Shown: piece after piece, positions 63,124-64,000 of the stretch
How positions within the stretch are numbered: position 1 is the first letter of the stretch
Layout: each line of letters opens with the position of its first letter
Source: Candidatus Leucobacter sulfamidivorax
Lineage (GTDB): Bacteria > Actinomycetota > Actinomycetes > Actinomycetales > Microbacteriaceae
Length of the DNA: 64,000 nucleotides
Assembly (NCBI GenBank): GCA_016771945.1
Contig: QZLF01000001.1
Coordinates: 1,259,447 to 1,323,446 of the forward strand
Direction of reading: 5' to 3'
The notes under the pieces: model-generated
What the model was told of the DNA's origin: nothing
The model's input: the letters and a program-made list of their open reading frames with translations, nothing else
Databases searched by the model: none
Position numbers and translations under genes: made by a program

Positions 63124-63774
63124 ATGTCTCCCTCAGGCCGTTACTCGCATCTCTGGGACCGGCTGCGCGCGGAGAATCCCGAGCACTCGGCCCGCTACGC
63201 GCGGCGCTGGCGCGATCTCGCGGCCGAGGGCATGGACCTGGACGGCGAGGCCCGTTTCGTGGGCGCGCTCGTCGCGCCCGGCTCCTCCGTGCTCGACGCG
63301 GGATGCGGCCAGGGGCGCGTCGGAGGCTACCTCGCGGCCCGGGGCTACGCCGTCGCCGGCGTCGACCTCGACGAGTACCTCATCGCGGAGGCCTCCCGCA
63401 GCTTCCCCGAGGCCGAGTGGCGGGTGGGCGACCTCGCGACCTTCGACTTCTCCTCGCTCGCGGCGGCCTCGGCAGAGCCGGAGTCCGGCGGATCGGCCGG
63501 CTTCGACGCCATCGTGTCCGCGGGTAACGTGCTGACGTTCGTGGATCCCTCGGCGCGGAGGCCGGCGCTCGCGGGTCTGGCCGGGGCGCTCGGCGCGCGG
63601 GGCAGACTGGTCACCGGCTTCGGCGCGGGCCGCGGCTACTCGTTCGAGGAGTACGCGGACGATCTCGCGGCCTCGGGGCTCGCGATCCTCCACCGCTTCT
63701 CGAGCTGGGATCTGCGCGGCTTCGACGCCGGCTCGGACTTCCTCGTGTGCGTTTCGGAGCGCGTCTCGGCCTAG
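63124..63774 (+). CDS. Class I SAM-dependent methyltransferase
   Basis: This 216-residue protein has the SAM-binding motif I VLDAGCGQGRVGGYLA (about 57-72), motif II acid in VAGVDLDEYL, and a later DAIVSAGNVLTF. TAGGGT lies 9 bases before the ATG without a clear ribosome-binding site, so it may be leaderless. The substrate is unknown. Confidence 0.88.
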   Translation: MSPSGRYSHLWDRLRAENPEHSARYARRWRDLAAEGMDLDGEARFVGALVAPGSSVLDAGCGQGRVGGYLAARGYAVAGVDLDEYLIAEASRSFPEAEWRVGDLATFDFSSLAAASAEPESGGSAGFDAIVSAGNVLTFVDPSARRPALAGLAGALGARGRLVTGFGAGRGYSFEEYADDLAASGLAILHRFSSWDLRGFDAGSDFLVCVSERVSA

Positions 63775-63825
63775 TCCCGCGGGCGAGCACCCGGGTTGTC
63801 AGTGGCTCGGAGTAGCCTCGTCGGT

Positions 63826-64000
63826 ATGGAACCCACGCGCAGCGTCAGGCCCTTCGAGGTCATCAGCGAGTACCAGCCGTCGGGCGATCAGCCGCAGGCG
63901 ATCGCCGAGCTCGCCGGGCGGATCAACGCCGGGGAGACCGACGTCGTGCTGCTCGGCGCGACCGGCACCGGCAAGTCGGCCACGACCGCCTGGCTCATCG
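63826..64000 (+). CDS. uvrB: Excinuclease ABC subunit B (partial; runs off the right edge)
   Basis: The first 58 codons of UvrB, the damage-verifying helicase of nucleotide excision repair. [17 protein letters not shown] and the P-loop GATGTGKS are diagnostic. TAGCCT lies 8 bases upstream of the ATG with no clear ribosome-binding site. Confidence 0.95.
   Translation, partial: MEPTRSVRPFEVISEYQPSGDQPQAIAELAGRINAGETDVVLLGATGTGKSATTAWLI

Overview
The window is about 64 kb of high-GC actinobacterial chromosome. Gene order (tig-clpP1-clpP2-clpX, uppS-recO, ileS-folC-DUF4233-ndk), frequent GTG and TTG starts, a short-stem ileS T-box and several probably leaderless transcripts point to Microbacteriaceae, with Leucobacter a reasonable guess. 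That assignment is inference from content and style; no 16S gene is present.

Layout. 1-12.3 kb is accessory and metabolic: an aromatic-ring FAD monooxygenase with a divergent IclR regulator, a cold-shock gene, a DUF1295 membrane enzyme, an IS1595-family element inserted at the fourth codon of a luciferase-like flavin oxidoreductase, a lipoprotein, a PucR-type regulator convergent with an acyl-CoA-dehydrogenase-like monooxygenase, three tRNAs and an HExxH membrane protein. 12.5-23.16 kb is an integrative element of about 10.66 kb in the 3' end of tRNA-Val(CAC). It carries a serine integrase, a zeta toxin-antitoxin pair, a MobF relaxase-helicase and a YeiH/LysR cargo pair; it has a relaxase but no visible conjugation machinery, so it looks mobilizable. 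23.2-35 kb is housekeeping: thrS, a HIT protein, yebC, ruvC (no ruvAB beside it), an ECF42-like sigma factor with a DGPF protein, uppS, recO, dusB, dgt. 35-44 kb holds dnaG, an orphan ABC ATPase, three tRNAs, a P450, tig, clpP1, clpP2 and clpX. 44-51.7 kb holds valS, small lipoproteins and a glycine-betaine-type ABC transporter. 52-64 kb holds an ABC-F protein with a leader-peptide attenuator, ileS under a T-box, folC, ndk, a YcaQ-like glycosylase, a MarR unit and the start of uvrB.

Main discovery. The integrase gene runs off the element into the tRNA, so its last 12 codons in the integrated state are antisense tRNA. The opposite end of the element starts with an open frame encoding a helix-turn-helix domain like those at serine-recombinase C-termini. 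Joining the two ends at the shared 6-bp core fuses the frames exactly. The circular element should therefore encode a 641-residue integrase with an HTH tail, and the integrated element a 561-residue form without it. The same reconstruction restores an encoded CCA end on the tRNA and puts the tRNA next to an orphan terminator. Other points of interest are the IS that appears to supply a new start codon to the gene it interrupted, the MHLYFFV leader upstream of the ABC-F gene, a palindromic 30-bp tandem repeat inside ileS, a duplicated ruvC start flanking hairpins, and a small family of REP-like intergenic hairpins.
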